A stretch of DNA of 64,000 nucleotides from JANOYJ01 sp963792485 (GTDB lineage Bacteria; Pseudomonadota; Alphaproteobacteria; Rhizobiales; Rhizobiaceae). The stretch covers positions 967,283-1,031,282 of the forward strand of contig CAWBWL010000007.1 in assembly GCA_963792485.1 (NCBI GenBank). Reading direction: 5' to 3'. Each line of letters opens with the position of its first letter. The stretch's first letter is position 1. This document shows positions 41,716 through 52,095 of the stretch, piece by piece. The position numbers and the translations under genes were made by a program. The notes below the pieces were generated by a model that saw only the letters and a list, made by a program, of their open reading frames with translations, was not told the DNA's origin and made no database searches.

Positions 41716-42186
41716 CTAACTGGAAGTTGGGTTACCCGGTGAAAAGCGCGCCAATATGCGTTTGCGCAAGCTCTCAAACACATCGCGGTAGACGCTCAAG
41801 ATCTGCTCGCGGCTGCCGGTGATCGTTGAAGGGTCAACCGTCGGCCAATACTCGACATGAACCCGCCCCGCGCGTGTCAGCTCCAGCGCCCGGTGATGCG
41901 CCTCCGGCGACAGCGTGACAACGAGATCAAAAAAATCGTCCTCAAGCTCGTCGAGGGCGCGCGGCTCATGCTCGGCTCCCGCCATACCTGCCTCCTCCAG
42001 AATGATTTCGAGAAACGGGTCCGGCCTGCCCTTGCGCGCGCCGGCCGACTGCACATAAACGCTTTTCGGCAACACGCGTTTGGCTATCTCCTCGGCCATG
42101 GGCGAGCGAATCGCATTCATAGAACACATGAACAGGACGGAGCTCAGCCCGTCCGTGGATTTGTCGCTGCCGTCACCATCCGCCAA
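41716..42186 (-). CDS. Low-molecular-weight phosphatase family protein
   Basis: A 156-residue protein with the phosphate loop in 'VLFMCSMNAIRSPMAEEIA' (C-x5-R-S, Cys about 21) and the C-terminal general-acid region 'EYWPTVDPSTITGSREQILSVYRDV' (Asp in VDP). It resembles arsenate-reductase-like and tyrosine phosphatase members that sit next to infA across Rhizobiales. The substrate is not known. It begins 8 bp after the UPF0262 gene. Confidence 0.88.
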   Translation of the reverse strand: MADGDGSDKSTDGLSSVLFMCSMNAIRSPMAEEIAKRVLPKSVYVQSAGARKGRPDPFLEIILEEAGMAGAEHEPRALDELEDDFFDLVVTLSPEAHHRALELTRAGRVHVEYWPTVDPSTITGSREQILSVYRDVFESLRKRILARFSPGNPTSS

Positions 42187-42194
42187 GATTGAGC

Positions 42195-42671
42195 CTATCC
42201 GCGCCAGTGCAGCACGCAGACCAGTGTGAACAGGCGGCGCGCGGTGTCGAAATCCACCTCGATCTTGCCGCTTAGCCTGTCCATCAAGGTTTGCGAGCCC
42301 TCATTGTGAAGTCCCCTGCGGCCCATGTCGATGGCTTCGATCTGGCTCGGGGTCGAGTGCCGTATCGCCTCGTAATAACTCTCGCAGATCATGTAATAAT
42401 CTTTGATCACCCGGCGAAACGGCGTGAGCGACAGGATATGTGTGATGACGGGCCGGTCATCCTCATGACTGACTGCCAGAACGAGTCGCCCTTCGGCCAT
42501 CGACAGTCTCAGCTTGTACGGCCCGCCCTTTTCATCCCCAACCGCGCTGAACGAGTTTTCATCGATCAGATCAAAAATCGCCACCGCGCGCTCGTGCTCG
42601 ACGTCCGGCGTCGAGCGGCCAATCGAATCGTCCAGCTCCACATCGACAAGGCGCGATTTGGCGTCAGCCAT
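42195..42671 (-). CDS. UPF0262 family protein
   Basis: A 158-residue protein of an uncharacterised alphaproteobacterial family: 'RLVDVELDDSIGRSTPDVEHERAVAIFDLIDENSF' and 'YKLRLSMAEGRLVLAVS', then 'SLTPFRRVIKDYYMICESYYEAIRHSTPSQIEAIDMGRRGLHNEGSQTL' are characteristic. The start overlaps the hisD stop; two adjacent ATG codons (42671 and 42674) are equally likely. The function is unknown, but its place between hisD and the phosphatase gene is conserved. Confidence 0.92.
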   Translation of the reverse strand: MADAKSRLVDVELDDSIGRSTPDVEHERAVAIFDLIDENSFSAVGDEKGGPYKLRLSMAEGRLVLAVSHEDDRPVITHILSLTPFRRVIKDYYMICESYYEAIRHSTPSQIEAIDMGRRGLHNEGSQTLMDRLSGKIEVDFDTARRLFTLVCVLHWRG

Positions 42672-43971
42672 CATTGTCTCGCGGATTGATGCGGATGGCC
42701 ACCGAGCGCCGGTGGCCGCCAAGCCCCTCGGCGGTTGCGAGCTCCATCGCGGCCGGCGCCAGCGCCTGCAGCTGATCACGGCCAAGCTTCAGGATGGACG
42801 TTCGCTTGACGAAATCCATCACCGAAAGGCCCGAGGAATAGCGCGCCGCGCGCGCTGTCGGCAGAACATGGTTGGACCCGCCGACATAATCGCCAATCAC
42901 TTCCGGCGTATGCGCGCCAAGGAAAATCGCGCCGGCGTTGCGGATCAGCGGCAGCATGGCTTCGGGATCGGCAATGGCGAGTTCCACATGCTCGGCCGCA
43001 ATCCGGTTGGCCAGCGGCGGCGCATCGTGCAGATCGCCCACAAGTATGATCCCGCCATGGTCTTCCCAGCTCTGGCTGGCGATTTCCGCCCGTGCCAGTG
43101 TCACAAGCTGGCGTTCAATTGCCTCCTCGACGGCAAAGGCGAAGTCGACATCGTCTGTAATAAGTATCGATTGCGCCGCGACATCATGCTCGGCCTGCGC
43201 CAGCAGATCGGCGGCGATCCAATCGGCATTGTTGTCCTTGTCGGCGATCACCAGCACTTCGGAAGGCCCGGCCATCGTGTCGATGCCGACTTTGCCGAAG
43301 ACATGGCGCTTGGCCGCCGCGACATAGGCATTGCCCGGACCGACGATCTTGGCGACTGGCGCAATGGTGTCCGTCCCGTATGCGAGCGCTGCAATTGCCT
43401 GCGCGCCGCCGATCCGGTAGATCTCAGACACGCCGGCTATATCGGCAGCCACCAGCACCAGCGGATTGAGAATGCCGTCCGGCGACGGCACTGCCATGAC
43501 GATACGTTCCACGCCTGCAACTATTGCCGGAACCGCGTTCATCAGCACCGAGCTTGGATAAGAGGCCGTGCCGCCCGGCACATACAGGCCAACGGACTCG
43601 ACTGCGTTCCAGCGTGAGCCAAGCTCGACGCCAATCTCGTCTGTGTAGCGCTCATCCTTCGGCATCTGCCGCAGATGATGGCTTCGAATGCGCCCATGCG
43701 CGAATTTCAGCGCCTCAATGGTCACTTTCGATGCGGCCTCATAGGCCGCCTTTATTTCATCTGCGGTCACGCGCAGGGACTGCGGCGTCAGTTCGAGCCG
43801 GTCAAACTGCCGTGTGTAGCCAATGAGCGCCGCATCGCCTTTCACGCGCACGGCGGCGACAATCTCGCGCACAATCTTGTCAACATCCTCCGACACTTCC
43901 CGTTTTGTCGACAGGAAGGCGGTAAAGGCCGCTTCAAAACCTTTGTCGCGCTGGTCCAGCTTTACCGGCAT
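42664..43971 (-). CDS. hisD: Histidinol dehydrogenase
   Basis: A 435-residue zinc enzyme for the last two steps of histidine synthesis. 'VGLYVPGGTASYPSSVLMNAVPA', 'GGAQAIAALAYGTDTIAPVAKIVGPGNAYVAAAKR' and 'IDTMAGPSEVLVIADKDN' contain the NAD and zinc sites; 'GAIFLGAHTPEVIGDYVGGSNHVLPTARAARYSSGLSVMDF' carries the Glu-His base pair. Complete. It overlaps the UPF0262 gene and follows the DUF2948 gene by 6 bp. Confidence 0.97.
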   Translation of the reverse strand: MPVKLDQRDKGFEAAFTAFLSTKREVSEDVDKIVREIVAAVRVKGDAALIGYTRQFDRLELTPQSLRVTADEIKAAYEAASKVTIEALKFAHGRIRSHHLRQMPKDERYTDEIGVELGSRWNAVESVGLYVPGGTASYPSSVLMNAVPAIVAGVERIVMAVPSPDGILNPLVLVAADIAGVSEIYRIGGAQAIAALAYGTDTIAPVAKIVGPGNAYVAAAKRHVFGKVGIDTMAGPSEVLVIADKDNNADWIAADLLAQAEHDVAAQSILITDDVDFAFAVEEAIERQLVTLARAEIASQSWEDHGGIILVGDLHDAPPLANRIAAEHVELAIADPEAMLPLIRNAGAIFLGAHTPEVIGDYVGGSNHVLPTARAARYSSGLSVMDFVKRTSILKLGRDQLQALAPAAMELATAEGLGGHRRSVAIRINPRDNDG

Positions 43972-43977
43972 CTGCGC

Positions 43978-44424
43978 TCAGACCCCGTGTTTCGGCTTTG
44001 CCTGTGCGGCCCAGCGGCCGCCAAGATCGGCAAGTTGTGCTTCGAGGCATTCGACTTCGAGCAGCATGGAGACGCCGTCCGCAAACAAAAGCTCCAGTTT
44101 TCCCGATGGCGCGTCATCGGGCAGAAACCGCAGAGCAAGCAGGGACAGCACGGATTCGGGCTTTGACCGGTCGAGGCCGGAAGATTTTACGGCGGTCACC
44201 CGGTCAAAATGCAGGACAGCGCGGCGGCGCTCCGCCGGCTGGCCCTTGGCGCGCGGCTCGCGCTCCCAGACGAAGCGGTTGACCGGCAAAACCAGGCGCT
44301 TGCGCTTGGTGTCATATGCAATCTCGCCGGTTTTCAGGACAGAATCCTGCACACAGGCGGAAATCACTTCGAGGTCTTGTTCGTCCAGCGCAAAAAGTTT
44401 CAATGCGTCCATATCGAGCGGCAC
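43978..44424 (-). CDS. DUF2948 family protein
   Basis: A 148-residue protein: 'LKLFALDEQDLEVISACVQDSVLKTGEIAYDTKRKRLVLPVNRFVWE' and 'VLHFDRVTAVKSSGLDR' are typical of this uncharacterised Rhizobiales family, which is always between murA and hisD. 'PDDAPSGKLELLFADGVSMLLEVECLEAQLADLGGRWAA' ends it. No motif suggests a reaction. The gap to murA is 56 bp. Confidence 0.9.
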   Translation of the reverse strand: MPLDMDALKLFALDEQDLEVISACVQDSVLKTGEIAYDTKRKRLVLPVNRFVWEREPRAKGQPAERRRAVLHFDRVTAVKSSGLDRSKPESVLSLLALRFLPDDAPSGKLELLFADGVSMLLEVECLEAQLADLGGRWAAQAKPKHGV

Positions 44425-44480
44425 CTTTTATCAGCGGCAGATAATCACAGATTAGGTGCAGTGCAACAAGGCGGAGGCGG

Positions 44481-45773
<1,293 letters not shown>

Positions 45774-45930
45774 GGTGATTCTTTCGCGTTCCCGCCTCGA
45801 TAAAGTCGCCGCGCGGAATTTAAGTGCGGTCCCATAGACCAAAGGGACCGAGCATTCAAGGAATCGGTTGATGGAGAGTTAATCCGGCCAAATCAGGCCC
45901 GATGCACCATAATTGATGACTTTCCACAGC

Positions 45931-46110
45931 TCAGTCCGGCTTATCGGCATCTGGTTTGGCTGCGGATAGCCCGCTGCGCGAATCCTCATCGCCCGCCCGG
46001 CGCGCCCGCACTTGGGCTTTGCGCTTTGCCAAATTCGCGCGCAGCTGCGCCGACAGACGTTTCATCTTATCGGCTTCGCGTTTGGCCTGGCGCTTTTTGG
46101 CAGTCGTCAT
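45931..46110 (-). CDS. Small basic conserved protein of unknown function
   Basis: A 59-residue protein (MTTAKKRQAKREADKMKRL at the start, ending KPDADKPD) made of one long lysine- and arginine-rich helix followed by a polar tail. Small proteins like this, between tRNA-Thr and murA, are seen in other Rhizobiales, as far as I recall. The high charge suggests contact with RNA or ribosomes, but that is a guess. The ATG at 46110 has no strong ribosome site in view. Confidence 0.6.
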   Translation of the reverse strand: MTTAKKRQAKREADKMKRLSAQLRANLAKRKAQVRARRAGDEDSRSGLSAAKPDADKPD

Positions 46111-46208
46111 CCCGCCATTTTGCCAAGCGCGGCAGAGAATTGAAAGCCCCGATCACAGCTTGCGCATCGGCCTCCATTATGGCAATAGCCGCGCCAATCC
46201 TCCGGCAT

Positions 46209-46283
46209 GCTGCGGTAGCTCAGTGGTAGAGCACATCATTGGTAATGATGAGGTCGGGAGTTCAATCCTCCCTCGCAGCACCA
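46209..46283 (+). tRNA. tRNA-Thr (GGT)
   Basis: The sequence opens GCTGCGGTAGCTCAGTGGTA and closes CCTCGCAGCACCA, 75 bases with CCA encoded. The acceptor stem pairs (one G-T), the anticodon arm is CATCATTGGTAATGATG with GGT in the loop, and GAGTTCAATCC forms the T arm. It stands between murA and manC. Confidence 0.96.
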
Positions 46284-46410
46284 GTTCTCCGTGTCTCCAC
46301 AATGCGGGAACCGTTCACAGACCTTTTGAGAACTCGCCAAGCTCAGTCAGCTGGGCAATGTTATCAAAATGGCTCTCGGCCGCTCTGCGCCGCGCCACGA
46401 TATTCTGCCG

Positions 46411-47850
46411 TCAGTGCCGGCCATATTCATCTTCAATACGCACGATGTCATCTTCGCCCAGATAAGCGCCGGTCTGCACTTCGATCAGCTCAAGCATGAT
46501 CTTGCCATTATTGGCGAGGCGGTGAAGCTCGCCGATGGGGATGTAGATGGATTCGTTTTCGTACACAGTCTTGGTGTTTTTCCCCACAGTGACCTCCGCC
46601 GTCCCGCGCACAATGATCCAGTGTTCGGAACGGTGACGGTGCTTTTGCAAAGAGAGCTTTTTCCCAGGAAGAACGAAAATGCGTTTGACCTGGAACCGCT
46701 CTCCGTTCAGCACTGACGTATAGCCGCCCCAAGGCCGGTAGGTGGTCGGATGAGTCTGCGTCAGCGCGGCTGTCTGCGTCGAAGCCGCCAAGAGCTTCAC
46801 AAGACTGCCGACTTCCTGGCTGTCCTCAAGCCGCCCGACATAAACGGCGTCCTCACTGGCGACAACGGCCATGCCGTCGAGCCCCTGCACGGCCAGATGC
46901 GCGCCTCTGGAGATGACAAGCGAGTTTTTCGTGTCCGCAAGCGTCACAGCGCCAACGCTGAAATTGCCGTCTCCATTCCTTTGACCCGTCTTCCAGACCG
47001 CATCCCAGCTGCCAAGGTCGGACCAAGCGAACGACGCGGGCACGACCGCCGCGTTTGACGTCTTTTCCATGACTGCATAATCGATTGAAATATTCGGGCT
47101 CGACGCGAAAGCCTCGCCATCAAGGCGCGTGAATTCAAGATCGGCTTCAGCCTTGGCCATGGCTGCGGCGGCCGATTTCAGCACGTCCGGCGCATGCGCC
47201 TCCAGCTCCGCCAGAAGATGGGACGTCTTGCATGCGAACATGCCGGAGTTCCAGCAATAGCCGCCCGCCGCCAGCATGGCCTTGGCCTCCGCAAGCGGCG
47301 GCTTCTCGACAAAGCGCTTGACCGCATACGCGCCCGTAGACAGTCTCTCGCCCATCTCAATATACCCATATCCGGTCGCTGGCTCGGTGGGCGTTAAGCC
47401 GAACGTCACGATTTTGCCGAGCATGGCAGTGTCGCGGGCTGCCCGCACGCTGTCAAAATAATTCCCGTCCGCGCCGATTTCCTGGTCAGACGCCAGGATA
47501 TGCATGATGGTGTCCCCGCCACGGCGCGCCTGTGCGGCAAGCGCTGCGCACGCGATGGCAACCGCCGTGTTCCGCGCAACGGGCTCCAGGAGTATGGCTG
47601 CCAGCGTTACGTCAATCTCACGCGCCTGCTCGGTCACAAAAAAGCGAAAATCGTCATTGGTGAGAACAATCGCGGACTCGTACAGTTCAGGATCACTCAC
47701 CCTGAGCAGCGCCTCCTGAAACATGGTTCTTGGTCCGGTCAGCTTGATGAACTGTTTTGGTCCAGTCGCGCGCGACAGCGGCCAAAGACGCGTCCCCTTG
47801 CCCCCGGCCATGATAATCGGCAAAATTCTGTCCGGCATTTTGTGCGTCAT
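46411..47850 (-). CDS. manC: Mannose-1-phosphate guanylyltransferase/mannose-6-phosphate isomerase
   Basis: A 479-residue bifunctional type II enzyme. The N-terminal pyrophosphorylase motif 'PIIMAGGKGTRLWPLSR' and 'PKQFIKLTG' are present, 'FVEKPPLAEAKAML' holds the sugar-binding lysine, and the C-terminal cupin has 'RPWGGYTSVLNGERFQVKRIFVLPGKKLSLQKHRHRSEHWIIVRGTAEVTVG', the isomerase site. It makes GDP-mannose for polysaccharide, possibly for the locus at 15-24 kb. A start at 47838 (MPDRIL) is equally possible; neither ATG has a clear ribosome site. Confidence 0.95.
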   Translation of the reverse strand: MTHKMPDRILPIIMAGGKGTRLWPLSRATGPKQFIKLTGPRTMFQEALLRVSDPELYESAIVLTNDDFRFFVTEQAREIDVTLAAILLEPVARNTAVAIACAALAAQARRGGDTIMHILASDQEIGADGNYFDSVRAARDTAMLGKIVTFGLTPTEPATGYGYIEMGERLSTGAYAVKRFVEKPPLAEAKAMLAAGGYCWNSGMFACKTSHLLAELEAHAPDVLKSAAAAMAKAEADLEFTRLDGEAFASSPNISIDYAVMEKTSNAAVVPASFAWSDLGSWDAVWKTGQRNGDGNFSVGAVTLADTKNSLVISRGAHLAVQGLDGMAVVASEDAVYVGRLEDSQEVGSLVKLLAASTQTAALTQTHPTTYRPWGGYTSVLNGERFQVKRIFVLPGKKLSLQKHRHRSEHWIIVRGTAEVTVGKNTKTVYENESIYIPIGELHRLANNGKIMLELIEVQTGAYLGEDDIVRIEDEYGRH

Positions 47851-47990
47851 TCCCCGTTGAAGGTCTTGCCGATCGGCGCGATCACCTGTGGTGATAATCC
47901 CAAACTACTTATGATAACGTCAATGGCCAGCGCAATTGCGCGATGCGGTGCGGTGCGGGCAAGTTCATTTGGTCCTTTGGAGCCGCACGC

Positions 47991-49019
47991 CTACCAGACG
48001 CGTTCAGCCGGTATGAAGCCAGCGCTCAACTCCCGCTCAATCAGCGTGACCGGCATCCGCGTCTCCGGCTCCGGGCGTATGCCCTCATCCAGCCAATCCA
48101 AAATCGTCCGTGCGCAGATACGGCCAAAATTCGCGATGTCACAGCGCACGGAAGACAGTGGCGGCCAGGCCTGCGCGCATTCTTCGATGTCGTCGAAGCC
48201 GACAAGGCGGAAATTGCGCCCGACCGCGCGGCCCGCACGGGCAAATCCCGCCATCATGCCAAGCGCCACCAGATCATTGTAACACAGCGCCGCTTCGATC
48301 TGCGGATGCTCGCGCGTCAACGCCATCGCCGCTTCATGTCCGAATGCGCGGGTCTGGCGGCCATGGATGGTGAATGGCTGCAGTCCGGCTTCCAGCATAA
48401 CCTCCAGATATCCGGACAGACGTTCCTGCGTGATCGGGCGTTCCGCCAGCCCGCCGGCAAAAGCGATGCGCCGCGCGCCTGTCCCGATCAGGTGCCGGGT
48501 CGCGGCCCGGCTTCCATTTTGATAGTCAAATGAAGAAAACGGAAAAAGCTCCGTGTGCGCATCGACGCGCCGCAAGACCTGCAATGCCGGTATCCCGGCG
48601 CGCGCGAGCGGATTGAATGTCTGTTCTTCCATGCCATAGGTTGGAGAAATCACCAGCGCCGAGACGCCATGCTCAATCATCGAGCCGACCACCTGCGCCT
48701 GTATCTGCGGGTTCTCATCTGTATTGGCAATAACGGTCGCATAGCCGTTTTCGGAGAGGGCCATTTGCGCGGATGTGGCAAACTCGGTGAAGAACGGGTT
48801 GCGCAAATCATTGATGACGAGACCAATCAGGCCGACATTGGACGAGCGCAGATTGGCGGCGGCGCGGTTATAGACATAGCCGAGCGCAGCCATCGAGGCT
48901 TCCACCAGCTTGCGGGTTTCCGGCTTGACCAGCGCGCTGTCCTGCAAGACCAGGCTCACCGTCGATTTCGACACGCCCGCGTGCTGCGCGACATCGATAA
49001 TGGTGGGCCTGCGGTTCAT
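47991..49019 (-). CDS. LacI-family transcriptional regulator
   Basis: A 342-residue repressor: helix-turn-helix 'TIIDVAQHAGVSKSTVSLVLQD' (residues 6-27), hinge helix 'RAAANLRSSNVGLIGLVI', and a periplasmic-binding-like domain ending 'GFIPAERVW'. It is last in a run of nine genes on the minus strand and overlaps the DUF993 gene by 4 bp. A perfect palindrome with a central CG, typical of LacI-family sites, lies at 58233-58244 before the first gene of that run. I infer that it controls the operon and that its effector is the substrate or an intermediate. Confidence 0.93.
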   Translation of the reverse strand: MNRRPTIIDVAQHAGVSKSTVSLVLQDSALVKPETRKLVEASMAALGYVYNRAAANLRSSNVGLIGLVINDLRNPFFTEFATSAQMALSENGYATVIANTDENPQIQAQVVGSMIEHGVSALVISPTYGMEEQTFNPLARAGIPALQVLRRVDAHTELFPFSSFDYQNGSRAATRHLIGTGARRIAFAGGLAERPITQERLSGYLEVMLEAGLQPFTIHGRQTRAFGHEAAMALTREHPQIEAALCYNDLVALGMMAGFARAGRAVGRNFRLVGFDDIEECAQAWPPLSSVRCDIANFGRICARTILDWLDEGIRPEPETRMPVTLIERELSAGFIPAERVW

Positions 49020-50182
49020 CCGCTCATGCCATGCAGCGCAAGCAGCGTGCGCATCTTGTCAATCGCCAAATCCGGCTTTGCCAACAGCCGCGCCTGATCC
49101 GCGAGGCGGAACACTTGCGCGTAATGCGCAATCTCGCGGCTCGACTGGAAGCCGGCGGGCATGATGAAATGGCCCTGCCACCCGTTCAGCCAGGACAGGA
49201 ACGCGATCCCAGCCTTGTAGAACCGCGTCGGCGCTTTAAAGATTTCGCGGCTGAGCGGCACGGTCGGCGCGAGCAGCGCGCGGTATGTTTCCAAATCGCC
49301 TTCCGCCAGCGCCTCCAGCGCCTGGCTTGCAGCAGGAGAGATGGCGGCGAAAATGCCAAGCAGGGCATGCGAGTGATGTTTGCCGTCGCCTTCGATCAGC
49401 GGCGCATAGTTGAAGTCATCGCCCGTATAGAGCCGCACATCCTCGGGCAGGCGGGCGCGGAATGCCACTTCATGCGCCTCATTGAGCAGCGATATCTTGA
49501 TGCCGTCCACCTTGGCAGGATTTTCGGCGATCAGATTCAACACAAAGTCCGTCGCCCGCCCGACATCCTCATATCCCCAATAGCCTTTCAGCTGCGGATC
49601 AAACATATCGCCAAGCCAGTGCAGGATGACGGGATCCTTGGCTTGATCGATCAGGCGGCGGTAGACTTTGCGATAGATGGCCTCATCGGCGCTGATGGCG
49701 GTGAAAGCGCGCGAGGCCATCAGGATCAGTTGCCCGCCCGCCGCTTCGATGGCCGCCATCTGATGCTCATAGGCGGCAATGATCGCGTCGGCATCGCGCA
49801 AGTCACTCAGCGCAACGTGATCCGTCCCGGCCCCGCAGGCGACCCTCGGCCGCATCGGATGCAGCTTCGCCGCCGTCATCGTCCGCTCGATCAACTCCCT
49901 CGCCGTCAACCAGTCAACGCCCATGCCGCGCTGCGCCGTGTCCATCGCTTCGGCCAATCCCAAGCCCTGATCCCAAAGGCCGGCGCGGAAGCCAAGCGTC
50001 GCATCCCAGTCCACCGCTGGGCGCGTGTCCCACGGGCTACGCTCCTTCAATGGATCGGAGATGATATGCGCGGCGGCAAAGGCGGTGCGTGTGAGCTTGA
50101 CGCGCGGCGCGCGGATGGCGAGCGGCTCGCCGGTGAGGCGGTAGGGTTCGATGGTTCCGGCATAGGTGGGCAGGTTCAGCAC
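49016..50182 (-). CDS. DUF993 family (dihydrodipicolinate synthase-like) protein
   Basis: A 388-residue TIM-barrel protein. 'GWDTRPAVDWDATLGFRAGLWDQGLGLAEAMDTAQRGMGVDWLTARELI'-like sequence (here PWDTRPAVDWD...) and 'HWLGDMFDPQLKGYWG', with 'DGIKISLLNEAHEVAFR' carrying the Schiff-base lysine position, are typical of this aldolase-like family of unknown reaction. It may cleave or form a C-C bond in the operon's pathway. It overlaps both the Dabb gene (7 bp) and the lacI gene (4 bp). Confidence 0.87.
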   Translation of the reverse strand: MLNLPTYAGTIEPYRLTGEPLAIRAPRVKLTRTAFAAAHIISDPLKERSPWDTRPAVDWDATLGFRAGLWDQGLGLAEAMDTAQRGMGVDWLTARELIERTMTAAKLHPMRPRVACGAGTDHVALSDLRDADAIIAAYEHQMAAIEAAGGQLILMASRAFTAISADEAIYRKVYRRLIDQAKDPVILHWLGDMFDPQLKGYWGYEDVGRATDFVLNLIAENPAKVDGIKISLLNEAHEVAFRARLPEDVRLYTGDDFNYAPLIEGDGKHHSHALLGIFAAISPAASQALEALAEGDLETYRALLAPTVPLSREIFKAPTRFYKAGIAFLSWLNGWQGHFIMPAGFQSSREIAHYAQVFRLADQARLLAKPDLAIDKMRTLLALHGMSG

Positions 50183-50502
50183 GTCAGCTCTCCTTCAACC
50201 GGCAGGTCAAACACCAGTATGCCGTCCAGCCCTCCAACGGCATTTGCAACGAGCGCTGCGCCGACGCGCTTGTGGTCCGGATGGGCCTGATAGGCGGCAA
50301 GCGCGGTCCAGTCCGCGAAGTCGGCGATAAAGCCGTGCATATAACCCCGCTCGATCTGCTCCGGACTTTCGCTGCGGCCGGACGTGATCGACAAGACGCC
50401 GGGAAGGACGTTTTTTATCTGATGCAGGTCAGCGAAAATCGCATTGATTTGTTCCTCGGTAACTTCAGCCCGGAAGCGGATCAGGACGATGTGGCGGATC
50501 AT
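50176..50502 (-). CDS. Dabb family (stress-responsive A/B barrel) protein
   Basis: A 108-residue single-barrel protein: 'MIRHIVLIRFRAEVTEEQINAIFADLHQI' opens the ferredoxin-like dimeric barrel, 'GYMHGFIADFADWTALAAYQAHPDHKRVG' is the signature. Members are found next to sugar or aromatic catabolic genes and often act as small isomerases or cyclases, though few are characterised. It is coupled to DUF993 and follows the second GMC gene by 10 bp. Confidence 0.87.
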   Translation of the reverse strand: MIRHIVLIRFRAEVTEEQINAIFADLHQIKNVLPGVLSITSGRSESPEQIERGYMHGFIADFADWTALAAYQAHPDHKRVGAALVANAVGGLDGILVFDLPVEGELTC

Positions 50503-50512
50503 TGCATGTTCC

Positions 50513-52087
50513 TCATTTGCCTGACCTGATCATGTCGGAGGCCTTTTCGCCGATCATGATCGCCGCCGCATTCGTGTTGGACGAAACAACTGTCGGCATG
50601 ATCGACGCGTCGGCGACGCGCAGTCCTTCAATGCCGTTGAACTTGAGGCGCGGTGTGACGACTGCGCCTAGATCAATGCCCATCCGGCAGGTGCCAACCG
50701 GATGATGATCCGTCTTGGCGTTCCGGCAGGCATAGTTGAAATAGTCCTGATCGCTTTGCACATCGGGACCGGGCAGCCGCTCGGCCAGCACAAACGGCTT
50801 CAGCGCATCCTGCCGCATCATCTGCCGCGCCAGCTTCAATCCCCGGATCGACATTTCCCGGTCGTAGGGATCCGCCCAGTAGTTCGGGTCAATCAGCGGC
50901 GCGGCATTCGGGTTCGCGCTCGCAAGCCGCACTGTGCCGCGCGAGCGGGGGCGCAGATAGGCCGAGTTCAGCGTCACGCCGCCATGCGGCATGGACGCGA
51001 CGCCCGCCTCGATGCCTGAGCCAAGGCCGAGGTGGAACTGGATGTCCGGCGAGCGCGCATTCTCGTCCGCATACCAGAAGCCGCCTGTCTCAAACAGGCT
51101 GGAGGCCACCGGCCCCTTGCGGGTGAGAAGATATTGCAGCCCCGCCACCGCCGACCAGAAGGGCTTGGCATACTTGTCATAGGTGTGCTCGCCGGTGCAT
51201 TCGGCGATGACGAACAGGTCGAGATGATCCTGCAGGTTGGAGCCGACGCCCGGCTGGTCCAGGACGACATCAATGCCGACCGAGCGCAGATGATCCGCCG
51301 GCCCGATGCCGGACAGCATGAGCATCCGCGGCGAACCGATGGCGCCGGAAGACAGGATCACCTCGCGCTCGGCCATTTGTCTGGACCCGTCCAGCATTTC
51401 CGCGCCGGTCGCCCTGCCCTTCTCCACGAGAATGCGCTTCACCTGCGCGCCAGTCTTCACGGTCAGATTTTTCCGGCCCCGCGCCGGAGCAAGATAGGCC
51501 ATCGCGGCGGAAGAGCGGCGCGCCTTGCGCTGCGTCAGCTGATAATAGCCGACGCCATCCTGTGATGCGCCGGTGAAGTCGTGATTGCGGGGAATGCCCA
51601 TTTCCTCGGCCGCCTTGAACCAGGCCTCGCAGATCGGCAGCGGCGCAACCGGCTGCGACACGCCAAGCGGCCCGCCTTTGGCGTGATACTCATTGTCGAA
51701 CGTGTCATTGTCCTCGGCCTTGCGGAAATAGGGCAGCACGTCGCGATAGCCCCAGCCATCACAGCCCATCTGCCGCCATTCGTCATAGTCGAGCGCATTG
51801 CCGCGCGTGTAGAGCTGGGCGTTGATCGACGAGCCGCCGCCGATGACTTTCGCCTGCGTGTAGCGGATGACCATATTGTTCATGTGTGTCTGCGGCACGG
51901 TGTGCCAGCCCCAGGAGCCGATGCCTTTGGTCATTTTGGCAAAGCCCGCAGGCAGATGATAAAGCGGGTGCCGGTCCGTGCCGCCCGCTTCCAAAAGCAG
52001 CACGCTCACATCCGGGTCTTCACTCAGCCGCGCCGCGATCACGCATCCCGCCGAGCCGCCGCCGATGATGACATAATCATGCGCCAT
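50513..52087 (-). CDS. GMC family oxidoreductase (choline/alcohol dehydrogenase-like)
   Basis: A 524-residue FAD enzyme. 'DYVIIGGGSAGCVIAARLSEDPDVSVLLLEAGG' is the dinucleotide fold at the N-terminus; 'YTQAKVIGGGSSINAQLYTRGNALDYDEW' and 'SSGAIGSPRMLMLSGIGPADHL' are the two GMC signatures; 'HHPVGTCRMG' near the end holds the catalytic His and 'VVSSNTNAAAIMIGEKASDMI' the second one. It probably oxidises an alcohol, and differs from the first GMC enzyme of the operon, so two different hydroxyls or substrates may be handled. Intact. Confidence 0.93.
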   Translation of the reverse strand: MAHDYVIIGGGSAGCVIAARLSEDPDVSVLLLEAGGTDRHPLYHLPAGFAKMTKGIGSWGWHTVPQTHMNNMVIRYTQAKVIGGGSSINAQLYTRGNALDYDEWRQMGCDGWGYRDVLPYFRKAEDNDTFDNEYHAKGGPLGVSQPVAPLPICEAWFKAAEEMGIPRNHDFTGASQDGVGYYQLTQRKARRSSAAMAYLAPARGRKNLTVKTGAQVKRILVEKGRATGAEMLDGSRQMAEREVILSSGAIGSPRMLMLSGIGPADHLRSVGIDVVLDQPGVGSNLQDHLDLFVIAECTGEHTYDKYAKPFWSAVAGLQYLLTRKGPVASSLFETGGFWYADENARSPDIQFHLGLGSGIEAGVASMPHGGVTLNSAYLRPRSRGTVRLASANPNAAPLIDPNYWADPYDREMSIRGLKLARQMMRQDALKPFVLAERLPGPDVQSDQDYFNYACRNAKTDHHPVGTCRMGIDLGAVVTPRLKFNGIEGLRVADASIMPTVVSSNTNAAAIMIGEKASDMIRSGK

Positions 52088-52095
52088 CGCCGCCC